A stretch of 64,000 nucleotides of DNA from contig NC_084703.1 of the NCBI RefSeq assembly GCF_033807575.1, positions 10,168,001 through 10,232,000 of the forward strand, in the 5' to 3' direction. Positions 25,867 to 37,649 of the stretch are shown here, piece by piece (position 1 is the first letter of the stretch; each line of letters starts with the position of its first letter). The notes beneath the pieces were generated by a model, which was not told the origin of the DNA, searched no databases, and saw only the letters and a list, made by a program, of their open reading frames with translations. Source of the stretch: Cydia pomonella (taxonomy: Eukaryota; Arthropoda; Insecta; Lepidoptera; Tortricidae). A program made the position numbers and the translations under genes.

Positions 25867-26255
25867 ATACATTTATCCATATTACAATAAGATATCTCCG
25901 ATAGTGATACGTTCACAGTTTTACTGTTTGAACTATGATATAACTAATTATACTGTAATGCCAAAACTAGAAATGGGTATAGTGGCTGCGTGCCAAGACC
26001 AAATTTTAGTTTTTACTGGGTAGCTTGCGTAGCGTACACCGTAAGACGTACTCCGCCTTCCAGCTGATAAAGAAATACCTTCCTTTCAATCTATAAATCA
26101 AAATTGTACACGTAAACCTAATAAATTTGTAACTTTAAGGACAGGGACTTGGTTATCATGGATAAATTGGATAGTAATTTTAAGGTATGCACAATGTACT
26201 CCGGCTCTGCTCAGGTAAAATGGTTTTAAATTACTTGCAAGAGTGCTGCCGCCAA

Positions 26256-26363
26256 TTATATCTTCCTCACGAGCAAGCTGCAGGAGCTGAGTCCGTTGGA
26301 GATTTTGGCCAATTCGGAGAAACAGATGGATCTTCGAGCGAAGTCAATTTTTTCGCAAAATAC
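26256..26363 (-). CDS. DDAH: DDAH coding exon 5 (last)
   Basis: The acceptor gttccag precedes GTATTTTGC. Encodes 35 residues ending SELAKISNGLSSCSLLVRKI then TAA at 26256-26258. It holds the nucleophilic Cys. Human DDAH1 has Cys-Cys at this point; here it is Cys-Ser, keeping the first. Confidence 0.88.
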   Translation of the reverse strand, partial: VFCEKIDFARRSICFSELAKISNGLSSCSLLVRKI

Positions 26364-29300
26364 CTGGAACAAGTAGTTTTTAATAAACAAAGACATATAC
26401 TCGTAACGAGCCATTTCACCTATTGAGGTAAGGTTCCGTGTAAATTATGTTGACCATGACATGACATTACATATGTATAAATATATGATGATGATAACAA
26501 TAACATTATAATCTCTCACTATCGATTACTTCAACTATAAAGCCCGAAAAGAAAATTAAATTACCAATGCATGGGAAACATCTTTTCTAACAACTGTTTA
26601 TTACAATTCTCACTCCCACAACCCCAGCTTTTTATATACGAAGGAACATTCATTGAGAGTTGAGTTTATATTTGAATAGATCTTACCTTGAAAGACTCGG
26701 GGATTTCTTCAATTGCTCTGTGAATGAGCGTACCATTCACGTATAGGCAATTAGCGGCATCGTCCTCAGGCACCGTCAGCGTTTGATAAGCAAAATTGGC
26801 TTCTCTTTCCATACGCTTAAGAAGCTCTTTGGCTTCCTTGCTGTTACCGACGCAGAGTATGTCGGGGCCGGCTACGGTCACGTACTTCTTCAGGTGATGC
26901 GCTCCCTTTGTTACCTGCAATACGAATCTTGATAATTTTCCATCTAATGAAATTTTACTTAATTTAACGGTATCGATAACTAACATTAAACTTCTCATAT
27001 AACAAACACATCCGTTATTTAAATCCCTAATCCATACTATCCATACTAATATTATAAATGGGAAAGTGTGTCTGTTACCTCTTCACGCTTAAAGCGCTGA
27101 TCCGATTTATTTGTATAGAGATGGTTTTAATCCCGAGAAAGGACATAGGACAGTTTATATCCTAGAAATCATCCCTTATGGGACCTACTGGCACCCGCCT
27201 CCGTCCCATTGCCTTGGACCACCCAGAAATTTGTATGGGATATCAACATATTCTTAAAAAAGGACACACACAAGTAGAAAATGTTTTCACAAGAAGTAGA
27301 AAATGTTTATACATGATTGACCAAATTAACCATCCCTTTAAGGGGTGAAAAGAGGGTGGAAGTTTGAATGGGGAATCAATATAAGCAGCTTGCTTTATAT
27401 TGCATGCCATCATAGGGTAGAACATGAGGACTACTTTTTATTTTAATACACTAACTCACTATGTTTTTGCAAGAAATATATTTCAATTTCAGATATGTAA
27501 GATAAAAAATAAAATAAGCACCCAAATGACTAATTCCACGCAAACATAGTAGCGGGCAAAAGCAACCACCCATACATACATAACGAGATCCAGACGCGCA
27601 AATGGCATTGGATTGGGCATAGATTTAGGAAACGCGACGCCCACCAAAGGGGCCCTGACCTGGTAGATGCCAGGCAAACGGAAACAGAGTCGCCCTACAT
27701 TTTCTTGGCGCCGTTCTGTGGAGCAAGAGTTGGGTGTATTGGGGATGGGGTGGAAGGAGGTTTCACAAACTACCTAAATAGGACCAAAGTCAGTGGTAGC
27801 ATATAAATTCGAGGCTCGCAAATCCTAACAGATAGTTGATTTGTTCTAGAGGTTAACAGGATGAAAGAAAAGAAGTCTCACAAATGACAGCGAATCTTTC
27901 TAATTAATACAATTAAGTCAGATATACATTCGAAAAACTTTAAGTTTTGTACGAGTCATGAACGTGGTGCCCTCAGACATAACGGCACGCATACAGTACG
28001 TTCGCTTTTCGTGGCAGCTTCCGATATGCTGCAACCAAGTGTTGGAACAACTTACCGCCACGAGTACAACTACTAATGCTAATCTTATACATTTATATAT
28101 TTATTTATATATTTCAAGGATCTCGGAAACGGCTGCTAAATGGGAGTTTTTGGGGGCGAAAAATCGACCTAGCAGGGTTTTATCTATATTTATTATTTTT
28201 GAGTTTTAATGTGTTTGCCGAGCAAAGCTCGGTCTGCCACATATTCACTGTAATGAGCCAATGAATTATTTTTATAAGATTTGTAGGTGTTTGAAGAACA
28301 ACGACTAGCAATTCTTTTTTCGATCGCCGAAAGCGTGGCACGGAAGAAGACGAATTTACCTTAATCGGGGTGCAGGGAAACTCCGGGAAAGCCTCCGCGA
28401 CGGCGAGAGCGCCGGCCTCGTTGCTAGCCTCTGTGATGCCCACGAAGAACTCACGACCTGAAAAACCAATTTTGAGAACGTTCAATACTTTCGTTTCTTT
28501 AAGTAGCTCAGAATGACTTGTCACTGAATTTTGTTATATTATATGTAAGGTCCATACGGAAAAGTGTGGCATAGAAGTAAGTGTGGCTGGCCTTCACATT
28601 GAGGCCTATTTACACATTGATTAGTGTAAATATTGCAATTTTAAACATTAGCTACTTGCTACTCGCGTTTAGTGACAAATGTATGACCTTGCAATAAACA
28701 CTAATTAATGTGTAAACAGGCCCAATGTGAAGGCCAGCCACACTTACCCTTATTGACCTTTCACAGAGTTGCCTACCTGTTCTTACGTTTAATACGCATG
28801 TTTATGCCCTTTTCACAGAAAAACAAACTTAAAAGGTACCCCGTTTTGTACGTATTTAGTGTACGAATCTGCTGACGTTTGTGTTTATGAGCAGTACGAG
28901 AAAATATATACCTATTCATTAACCTTAATCAATTATAAAACAGCTAAGTTTTGTTGGTCGCGATATAACGACGCCTTGGTGTGGGTCAAAACAATACAGA
29001 TGATCAATGCCCGACCCTCCCGTTTTTTTCCACAGGCCGTTCTTTGGAGACCATGTTCTACGCAAAGTCGAAGACGAAGTCTCAGAGAGATACTAGTATA
29101 AAAAATACTGCACACTCTGACTGAAATCTTTGCCAAAGGAAATGCCTAAAGCGACCAGTTTTGAATGAGTCACGGTAAGTTTCACTAGACTTCATCGGGG
29201 ATATGAACCGTGATTACCTTTTATATAACCAATAGCTCATAAACAATATAAAAGGTAATCACGGTTCAATCCCGGTCGATATAAGTCTAGTACCTAAAGC

Positions 29301-32300
29301 AAAGGTTGATATTGGTGTTAAAATAAAAATACCCTTTCACCTTTCTTTTACACATTATATAAGTAGTAGTATTTAACTATTTATATATTTTTAATATTAT
29401 TTGAATTCACGTTTCAGTTTTTCCTTATTATTTGTTATTATTTTTTCCTGCACCAACATACACAAATGTCTCTGTTTGACCCAATGGTTGACTGGTAGAG
29501 AATGCCTTTTGGCATTAAGTTCGCCATTTGTACATTTTTCTTTATGTGTGCAATAAAGTTTAAATAAATAAAAAATAAAGATTGGTAACACTGATACCTA
29601 TAGCAGTGTTGGCCGAACGTTAATTTGCAATTGACCATTAACCATTAAAGTTTGAACCGTAAACCGTAACGGACCGGTTGTTTCTCTGCTATAATTTCAG
29701 AAGGCGATATAGTTAAATTGTAGCAGAGGAAGTATAGGTATTAGACGTCTATATACTAATATGGACAGATAATTTAAATTTAAGTTAAGACCTATTTATA
29801 GATCTTCACAAAACAAATTGACGACCTTACCTATGCCAAAGCATCAAAATTATCCTGCAGAGCCAATAATAGAAGCATGTGAATTATTGACAATGCAACC
29901 CTTTAGGTACTACAGAACGTAAGCACATTTACATAACATTACGTCAATAGAGGACAATTCGGTCAACTAAAAATTTATTGAAGTTTGTACGTTTGTACCT
30001 ATAATCATAAGTACTGATTATGTCTACGGACGGTCAGCAGCGTAAACTAAGTAGGTAATGGAGCCCAGCGTAATTTTCATTATCTAAATCCATAACACGG
30101 CTTAGTAAAATATAGAAGAGCAGATTTTAAATAAATTAAACGAGTTTTAAAAATTCTATAAAATAAGGATGAGTTAAAATGTTGATACATACTATACTCT
30201 AAATAGTCTACATACCAAATTTAAGATCGTGCCGATGGACTGATTGGTGGACAATACAGAATACGGCGCTGTGGAAAGTGCTCACGAGTTGTGCATTAGG
30301 AGTCAATTTAAACTTGTCGCTAAGGAGCTCTTCCTTAGCTTAAGCTAGGGTTTACAACTCCTTAAGTCAGCCCTATGGAACTTCACCCTAAGTCCATACC
30401 AGGAAAAAACTCAGGCCTAAGTAAATATAGCAGCAGAGCTCGTACTATGATAAGCTCGTACTCGTAATATGAAAAAAGGCCAAGTTTCTAAGGTTAAGTG
30501 GGGTATCATTTGAAAGAGCTCAAATTGTACATTCCAGCACATTTTTTTTCTATTTTTCATAGTGAAAATAAAAAAAGGATTTATAAAGGAAAATGTGAAA
30601 AAAAAAATTGAAATCGGTTCACATGATAGAGAATCATCCTCGAAAATCCAACACGTGCATTATTACATTGCGCAAATTAGTTAGACAACTGGCCGATACA
30701 TGACGCTGTACACAATTTTAGTATAAGTAGGTACTTCTGATTAAAAGTCTTTCGCGTTTATAGTTACACGAGATAATTCAAAGTTTGTACGGAACCCTCG
30801 GTGCGCGAGTAAAACGAACTCGCACTACACCGGTTTTTTAAATTTAGAAGGATAACTTGTTGAACCCTTTTTCAGGAAATGGATTTGTGTTAATAAAAAT
30901 ATTGTCTCCTAGGACATAAAAATTATCAGAAATTATGTTGTAACAAAAATCGTGCAGGAATGAAAATGTTGACTGTACCTGGCAGTTAGCAATTAAAGCA
31001 TGACCTAATTATGTTTACTGCTATTAGTCATGACATGACCCTCACTCAGACGCGGATATTGAAATAGTTTTGCCCACTATTTCCATCCCAAATAAAGAAA
31101 GTAGGCGTTTAAGTACTCGTAAATTAGAGAAGTAACCTATAATTATGTTATACCAGAAGGCAAAGTTTTTGTTAAAAGGCTCGTGCTAAAATGGATACCC
31201 GAACAAGCGAAAAAAATGAACCACGAGCGTAATGAGCGGTTTGAAAAGTGGAATCTTGAGCGTTGCGAGGGTCTCAAATAAACAGTACAAATCAAATCCA
31301 AATTAAAAAGTAAATTCCACCAGCCAACATGAAGAAAAAACTCGACGTTTGAATTGAATTACTTTGCTACCGTTGTGGCATAATAAGTGGCGCTCAAAAC
31401 CAATACCTACGTACCAGCTTCACTGACAGGGCTGGTGGCTTCTTAGGTGGTTGTTCCGAAAAAAGTGCACTATTTACTTTTTTTTTGAAAAACTCACAAC
31501 TTTTGGGTTATTTTGACTCTTGAAAGAAAGAAAAATCCTGTCCCGAGATGTTCATACAACATTTGCAAGTCGGTTTTGTGATGGTTCATACAAAATGTAT
31601 GTGTAAAATTGTGAACATGCATCACAAAACTGAAAACTTTTTCTGACACATTTTTTCTTTTTAAAATCCATAGTCCTTATGATTGTGAACAAAAATAACC
31701 CAAAATTTCATAGTTTTTTGAAAAAAGTAAATAGTACATTTTTTTCCCAAAAATCCACATAAATAATATACTTGTAAAATCAGCAAACTAACTACAATAG
31801 CCATGTTTGAAGTTATACTATGATACATATGGATCTTCTTCTTATTAGGGGCTATGTAAGGCTCTACAGCCTATGTATCACAGCGACCATCCCTGATCTA
31901 TTGTGATCGCCACCTACTACAACTCTAGATCCAAGCCTGCGACTTCAAACAGCTGCAGGATCTTATTAAACTCGAGAGACCTTAACTCCTCCGGGTGTAA
32001 TATGTCTTTGCCCAGGATTGAGGCACAAGTGCGCATTAGGCAAGGGCACTCTGCGAGATTGTGCAAAGGTGTCTCCTCTGCCTCCATACAGAGTCTGCAC
32101 CGCCCCATGTCATGTTTTCCCATATGTGCTTTTTAGGCCACAATGACCAGTAAGCATCCTTACCAAGTTGCGCAGTTAGCTATGAATATGGATACCCAGA
32201 TTTATTCAATCTCACCTGTGAAAAGTACATCAGAGCCAACAATCCTAGCCTCAGGGTCTGTCAACTCGATGATTGTGTGATTTAGTTCTTTCTCCAGGAC

Positions 32301-34480
32301 TTGTCTTACAGCCTTTGCCTAAACCAAAAACAATTTTGTTAGTTTTCTTTACTACAATCTTCCCTTTACACTGTTAACTGACCTTTCGAAAATCGATATG
32401 GCAATGAGATAAGGTCTAATACAGCTAATATCAATGATAGGTTTACATTTTTTGCTTTATTACAAAGAAGTATGGTGTCTCATAGAAACAATAAGAAAAA
32501 ACTGGAATGAAATGGCAATAGATAGACAAAAATGCTAAATATAATAGAAAAAGGCGATTTGGATGAGGCCTAGGTTGAAAAAACTTTACGAACATGCATA
32601 TAGAAATTTAAATACAATAAGTAATTGTTAAATAAAATGTCAACAGTTCGTATAATAAAGGCTGTAATAATAATTGCTGCATATAATGACTGAATTCAAA
32701 AAAGTAGCGGTGTTAACTCTCTGTTATATTGAATAGGTAATGTGTAGGTTAACAATTGGTTTGTTAGATATAGGTATTTCTTTATTATTTGTTGCTACAT
32801 TATCACATTGAGTTCAGCCTGTAATGATAATTGTATGTGTGGAATAAAAAAGAAAAAAAAATATCTTTGATGTTGAATGAACTCTAATATTATGTTCATT
32901 TGCTTTCATAAAATAATATGTCACACAACGTTATCATAATCAATATTATGTTGACTGTGTGCATATCAACAAAATATTGATTAGCACAGCACTGCTATTA
33001 AACCATACATAGACAATCTATCTAGTAGTAACTTTGCTTAAAAATATTACACCATATATTATGTGCTAAAACAAAACCCGTTTTAAGTTAAAAAGTGTTT
33101 TCCCTAGTTAAAACAAAAAAAAGTTTATCCATATGCCTTGATCAAAACGAGTTTACAATAGCTATAACAAGTTTTTTAAAACACCTTAGTTAAAACTAAT
33201 TTTAACTGGGATTTTTCTGTCAAAACTCGTTTTCACAATGTGCCTTGATGAAAATAATTTATTACAAGTTATTTTTATAAATGGTTCCAGCACTTGCCTG
33301 CTATCTTTTGACTTTCATAATAGATCAGCATACTCTTTTATTGTATATGTAAATATTAGGAAGCTAATGTTTGGTTCCATGCCTCAAGCCATGCAATCCG
33401 AACATAATTATAAATGCATATAAAGTGAGTAGTTGTCTGTTTGTTTGTTTAGATGAAATTTGGTATGGCGATAGATTAAATCCTGGGATAAGATGTAGTA
33501 TAGATTTATTCCAGAAATCAACCTTTAAAGGAGTAAAAAGGGGAGGAGTTATGGAAGTACATATTTTATCCAAATAAAATTGCGGGCAGATGCTAGCTAA
33601 ATATAATTAGACCAAAAACCAAATTCTTTGGAATCCCTAAATATTGCCCCTATATGCAGCATGGGCACTGGTAGCATTGTACTAGGGAGGTACATGTCTC
33701 TACCACAACTTAATAGTGTAACCTCTTGCACTACTTGCCAGGCAGACATTATGACAGAATACATGAGCAAAGCATTTTTAACTCAAATTGTACAAAACAA
33801 TAAAGATGCAATTGATTTGTTCTAGTTTTCACATTTTAATCCTCATACATAGAATATTTCATAGTTAACAACCAAAATAGATCAATATGATAAAATATAT
33901 TGAGAGAAGAAATAGATCAATAACCGTGAGACTAATTTTCCAAATTACAAACATTTCAATGTTGATTAGCATGGCACTGATTGAATAATGAGATATCAGC
34001 ATAAGCATCCAATAGCACACATGACTTCAGAAATAGCTTGTCAAAGGATAATTTCAAACAGACAACAGTATATAGGCATGCTCATAGTATTCGCTCAGCA
34101 AGTTAAATAATGTTGTCAATATACTCACTTAATCTAAAAAATATTAATAATGTTACCGGCAAGACTATTAAAAATATAAATAAACAAACATGTAATTTAA
34201 AAATATATATATTTACTTTTACTTGCTCAGCAGTGGTCAGTCCTTTTGGCATTAAAGCTATTCCATGGCAAACTACAGCCACATCTTCAATGAACACATT
34301 ATGCGGGAAGGATTCTGGCAGGTCGACTTCTTTCACTTCCACATTCAGCTCGCTGAGGAGTCGCAGGTAGCATTCGTGTTGGCGCCGCGCATCATTCAAG
34401 TCAGCCCGGTCCGTGGCGCGCAGTGCCGGCGTCACTCGCCCTACCACGGCGTGAGTATATTCGTGCATTTTAAAATCCAT
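26256..34480 (-). CDS. DDAH: dimethylarginine dimethylaminohydrolase-family protein (five exons)
   Basis: Coding exons in gene order: 34480-34217, 32318-32216, 28457-28360, 26914-26687, 26363-26256; about 266 aa. All junctions are GT-AG and phases agree (0, 1, 0, 0). The exon 1 donor could instead be at 34223, two residues shorter. DDAHs hydrolyse asymmetric methylarginines to citrulline in the cytosol. The fold is recognisable throughout: EYTHAVVGR at the N-terminus, VFIEDVAVV near residue 65, DVLFTGREFFVG near 118-129, AHHLKKY (His161/162), VPEDDAANCLYVN, and a C-terminal GLSSCSLLV with the expected nucleophile Cys259. Odd: the usual (D/E)GGD motif reads VGSD, so the third catalytic acid (human DDAH1 Asp127) is Val115; positions matching substrate-binding Asp73, Arg98 and Arg145 are also changed. 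Fold assignment is strong; activity on methylarginines is doubtful. No signal peptide. Start chosen at the ATG before the conserved THAVV; upstream in-frame codons begin with GTG. Confidence 0.88.
26687..26914 (-). CDS. DDAH: DDAH coding exon 4
   Basis: The acceptor attgcag precedes GTAACAAAG; the donor is AAG|GTAAGA. Encodes the catalytic-His segment (AHHLKKY), VAGPDILCVG, and TVPEDDAANCLYVNGTLIH. Phase 0 at both ends. Confidence 0.9.
27048..27562 (+). repeat. dispersed repeat in DDAH intron 3
   Basis: Starts actaatattataaatgggaa then cctcttcacgcttaaagcgc and ends near tagcgggcaaaagc. This block order is common in moth genomes and recurs in part at 33393-33605. It is noncoding; which element it derives from is not clear. 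Confidence 0.45.
28360..28457 (-). CDS. DDAH: DDAH coding exon 3
   Basis: The acceptor ttttcag precedes GTCGTGAG; the donor is AAG|GTAAAT. Encodes REFFVGITEASNEAGALAV and AEAFPEFPCTPIK. Phase 1 in, phase 0 out. Human Arg145 corresponds to Ala here. Confidence 0.88.
28580..28744. mobile_element. TA-flanked MITE in DDAH intron 2, 165 bp
   Basis: Arms agtgtggctggccttcacat and tacacattgattagtgt pair with acactaattaatgtgta and aatgtgaaggccagccacac then t. Flanked by TA on both sides, suggesting Tc1/mariner-type mobilisation. Confidence 0.75.
29184..29291. mobile_element. palindromic MITE in DDAH intron 2, 108 bp
   Basis: actagacttcatcgggga and aaccgtgattaccttttata pair with tataaaaggtaatcacggtt and aagtctagt. 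No target duplication resolved. Confidence 0.7.
29480..29580 (+). repeat. retroelement 3' tail repeat
   Basis: ggttgactggtagagaatgc, then ttttggcattaagttcgcca, then gtgtgcaataaagtttaaat and an A-rich end. Related segments lie in the minus sense at 12990-13105 and 43945-44040. Commonly seen at the ends of lepidopteran retroposons. Confidence 0.5.
30470..30840 (-). repeat. dispersed repeat with cggaaccctcggtgcgcgag end
   Basis: The right end cggaaccctcggtgcgcgag then taaaacgaactcgcactaca matches the outward end of the repeat starting near 37650 (gaggccaagtgcgaa). The inner 'ggggtatcatttgaaagagc' block also belongs to this family. Noncoding; in DDAH intron 2. Confidence 0.5.
31452..31750. mobile_element. 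inverted-repeat element in DDAH intron 2, about 300 bp
   Basis: Left ttccgaaaaaagtgcactat and cttttgggttatttt pair with right aaaataacccaaaattt and gtaaatagtacatttttttc. The interior is noncoding. Confidence 0.6.
31917..32190 (-). pseudogene. non-LTR retrotransposon C-terminal relic in DDAH intron 2
   Basis: The minus strand has LVRMLTGHCGLK and then, after a frameshift, MGKHDMGRCRLCMEAEETP, LHNLAECPCLM. This is the Cys-rich (C..C...H....C) region at the end of jockey/R1-type non-LTR polymerases, downstream of the RNase H-like segment. It is frameshifted and truncated, and lies only 26 nt from DDAH exon 2. Confidence 0.65.
32216..32318 (-). CDS. DDAH: DDAH coding exon 2
   Basis: The acceptor ggtttag precedes GCAAAGGCT; the donor is ACAG|GTGAGA. 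Encodes AKAVRQVLEKELNHTIIEL and then EARIVGSDVLFT, ending in phase 1. It carries the altered VGSD motif. Confidence 0.88.
33071..33245 (+). repeat. dispersed repeat shared with 5475-5558
   Basis: acccgttttaagttaaaaag then tgttttccctagttaaaac matches the complement of 5475-5558. It is extended by further AAAACGAGTTT-like repeats. In DDAH intron 1. Confidence 0.5.
33393..33605 (+). repeat. partial dispersed repeat in DDAH intron 1
   Basis: tagatgaaatttggtatggc, then aatcctgggataaga, then aaaggagtaaaaaggggagg and gcgggcagatgctagct. Same family as 27048-27562, beginning inside its 5' part. Confidence 0.45.
34217..34480 (-). CDS. DDAH: DDAH coding exon 1
   Basis: Residues 1-88, starting MDFKMHEYTHAVVGR and including FPHNVFIEDVAVVCHG. 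The donor is AAA|GTAAAT at 34217, giving an ungapped fit to human DDAH1 here; an alternative donor CAA|GTAAAA lies at 34223. A second ATG (M5) could also serve as start. Confidence 0.8.
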
Positions 34481-34499
34481 CCTAACGGCCTTGCACACG

Positions 34500-35060
34500 G
34501 GCTAATCTTTCAAATAGATCCAGTCAATTAAAATATACAAGTCGAGCGGCAGAAAGTTTTAGGGTCCACTCCACCTACATCTATTAATAGGTCGTGTGTG
34601 CGAAAACCAAAAGATACATAACTCAAAACTCAATACAGCAGGACGCGGATTGCTGCTGGATAAAGATAATGGATATTTATTTTAACTTGTCTCTACCAAT
34701 CTCCCTACGGCGTTCATCGGAACGAGACGAAACACTTGGAAGGATGCTATTATAATAGCAATGCAAATCGAGCGAATGAGCGTTCGTATTCCCCGGATAA
34801 ACAATTTCGCACAAAGGCTAGCTCCATTCAACCCTATTTCAAGTAACTTTTTGAATATAATTCGTTAAATCTGATTAATATTATAGCTAGATTCAGACAT
34901 AATAATATGATATCACTCAGGGTCGTTAATTTTGACTTGCAAAATAAGTCACAGATATAGAATAGAATCCGAACGCTCTCCGATTTGACAGAATCATATA
35001 TGGTTTGGTCCTATAGATGCGCCATAAAGTGCCAATAACATCCACACTTTTTCAGGCCTA
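34500..35060. other. upstream region of DDAH
   Basis: Between the DDAH start codon and the repeat block at 35.1 kb. No TATA-type or initiator element can be assigned with confidence. Confidence 0.3.
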
Positions 35061-35126
35061 ATCCAGAGTTTTCCGTTTCACGGATTATCAGCACTTTGTT
35101 AACAATATTTGAAATGTGATTCGATT

Positions 35127-35602
35127 ATGGGCCTGAAAAAGAATATTTCTCCGGTTCACTAAATATCAGCACATCATTTACAATATTTGAAATTAAAAAA
35201 AAAAGTTCATATGCAAAAATATTAGACATTGAACATTGTTGGGAATTAGAGATAAAGTATTTTTTACATTTCAAATATTATTAACGATGTGATGATATTC
35301 CGTGAAACGAAAACCATTATCAGGCCCGAAATCAGGAAGGGTGGATGTAATTGGGTCTTGATATCAGATCCGATTTCGAGCCCGAGAAAGAATATTTTTC
35401 CGTTTCACCAAATATCAGCACATCGTTTACGATATTTGAAATGTAAACATAATGGTTCATATGCAAAAATATAAAAAATCGAACATTTTTGGCAATTAGA
35501 GACAAAGTATTTTTACATTTCAAATATTGTTAACAATGTGCTGATATTCCGTGAAATGAAAACGATTTCAAAATCGGGAAGGGTTGATGTAATTGGTGCT
35601 AT
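35127..35602. repeat. tandem pair of inverted-repeat units, about 245 bp each
   Basis: Two consecutive units (start blocks near 35141 and 35390, end blocks gtaattgg at 35347 and 35589). Each is an inverted repeat: tttccgtttcaccaaatatc then agcacatcgtttacgatatt pairs with aaatattgttaacaatgtgc then tgatattccgtgaaatgaaa. A third partial arm lies at 35070-35115. Confidence 0.7.
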
Positions 35603-35765
35603 ACCGCGTGTATCCGTGAGGGACAGAACATACGAAATGGCAAAATTAAAACACATTTAAACATTCCTGACAACATGCCCAAAACCTACGTAATTTGGCA
35701 GGGTTATTTGTTACCCAACGTAAACCAAACCTAACAACATCGGTGGGGTGGGGTGTGTCAAAAGC

Positions 35766-35955
35766 ATCTTTCGACACATGTTTAAAACTTTTAGAACTCC
35801 ATTTGTCTTTGATCCTTAAACTTTCACTGATATGTGTTAAATATCAAAAAGTGGCGCCACTTTTTGATTTTTAACAAATTTAACACATATCACTGAAAGA
35901 ATAAGGATTAAAGTCAAATGGTGTTCTAAATGTTTTAATCATGTATTGAAAGATG
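35766..35955. mobile_element. palindromic MITE, about 190 bp
   Basis: catctttcgacacatgttta and ccatttgtctttgatcctta pair with aaggattaaagtcaaatggt and catgtattgaaagatg. The exact centre is caaaaagtggcgccactttt then tg. Confidence 0.7.
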
Positions 35956-36003
35956 GCAGTAAATTTACTGTAGCTAAAAAAAAATCTTTGTTAATCCACC
36001 TCT

Positions 36004-36822
36004 ACGAGGGGTAGCTGAAAGTAATCTACCTGATTAATATGGAAAAGACGTAGCTGGGTAGTTTATTTTTCTATATAATCTCCTTCTACCGAAATGCAGT
36101 TATTACATTTGTCAAATAGCGACATTAAATCTGTAAAAAAAAAAACATTCGGTTTGTCGTCAATATATTCGTTCACCGCGGCTATCATCTCTTTATCAGT
36201 AGAAAATCTTCGCCCCGTGAGATCTTTCTTTAAAAATCTGAACAGGAAATAGTCACAGGGGGCTAAATCTGGGCTGTAAAGGGGATGGTCGATGGCGTCG
36301 AAGCCATTTCTGGCCATGGCTAATTGTGTAGTGCGAGACGTATACACAGGTGCGTTGTCGTGTAAAATCAGAACTCCTCTGCTAATTTTGCCCCTCCTTT
36401 TTTCTTTTATGGCGTCTCTCAGCTGGCAAAGTTAATTTGCGTAATAATCAGCATTCATTGTCGTTTTCTTAGGTAAATAATCTATTAGTAAAATCCCTTC
36501 AGCATCCTAAAAATTTGTCGTCATAACTTTGCTATCCGATGGACAAACCTTGAACTTGGAGGCTTTCGTCTTTGAATTTTCATTGTAGTGATTCTGGTTT
36601 ACTTTCTGGGTACCATTGTATAATCCAAATCTCATCACATGTCACAATCCTGGAAATAATTTCTTCCTCCGTGCCTGTCTAAAAACCACACTTACCCCCA
36701 ACATGCATTTCGCACATAGTCATACAAACGTCACGATAATCGCATCGCATGCGATTTTGAGATACCTACATTTCGGTGCTTGATCGATCCATTGAATTCG
36801 TTGCCAGTTCTGGAGAAGCCTT
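36004..36822 (-). pseudogene. mariner transposase relic
   Basis: The minus strand carries VTCDEIWI (first catalytic Asp) near 36640, then HDNAPVYTS (second) near 36350 and SPDLAPCDYFLF (third), with 34 residues between the last two Asp, i.e. the mariner DD34D signature. The C-terminal 94 codons are open to a stop near 36063; upstream, stops and frameshifts break the protein. The downstream terminus tacgaggggtagctgaaagt at 36003-36022 looks like a mariner end. The other end is not found, so the copy is truncated. Confidence 0.8.
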
Positions 36823-36825
36823 TAA

Positions 36826-37428
36826 GTGTAAGGCCTGAGTGGACGCTCGAGTCGGGCGTGCAGCGGGGCGGGGCGTGCGGCGTGCATGTTAAACAAATGA
36901 AACTCATACTGGTGTCCTGAGTCGACGCTGCTCAAAGCGAATGCCGAGCGGGCAAGTTTGCGGGCAATGCAGCGTCGAGCGGGGCGTCGCGGAGAGGTTC
37001 AAACCTGTTTGTGATTTGCAGCGGCGATAAGAGCGTGCAGTCATGTCGTGTAAACAAATAATTATTGAAATACAATATAAACCAGCATTTTGGCTATCAT
37101 TACAAAAATAGACTGTTTAAATAAATGGAAGGTAAATTAAAGTATTTATTTTCACTTTTAATCCATTGCTTCTTAAGGTTTCGTATAAAGTGGGAAATTC
37201 TCCAAACAGTCTTCTTTGCTTTACTACGACACATTTTGAGCCATGAAGTCTCTTCTAAAAAGAAATCAAGAATGTCGTCCGACGTCGATGCCATGGTGAA
37301 TGCGACCGATTCATACGAGCGGTGAGCGTGCACTGAGGCCACTCGCTGGACGCTCTATCTCACGCTCGCCCGCCCCGCTGCACGCCCCGCCGAACGCTCC
37401 GCTCCGAGCGTCCACTCAGGCCTTACAC
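36826..37428. mobile_element. PIF/Harbinger-type element, 603 bp, GC-rich ends
   Basis: Flanked by TAA at 36823-36825 and 37429-37431. Termini gtgtaaggcctgagtggacg then ctc match the complement of the right end exactly over 23 bp; GC-rich subterminal blocks (gtgcagcggggcggg) are also inverted. Inside, a minus-strand frame (37100-37342) has MASTSDDILDFFLEE, which resembles the acidic start of HARBI1-like transposases. No nuclease domain is present, so it is a deletion derivative. Confidence 0.75.
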
Positions 37429-37649
37429 TAAGGCCTATACAATTGTGTGTCATTTATCGGCCCAACGGAGCATGCATTAACTCACCATGAACTATAGAGG
37501 GCGGCACAGGAGCTCGCTGTTTACTAGCGCGAAGTTTAAATATCTACTTTAAGCTTCCAATGTGGCACAAGATGGCAGACCCTCGAATTGACCCCTAGAG
37601 TTAGTAGTCGTAGTGCTGAATAGTACGTAGGTACAAAAATATTAATAAA

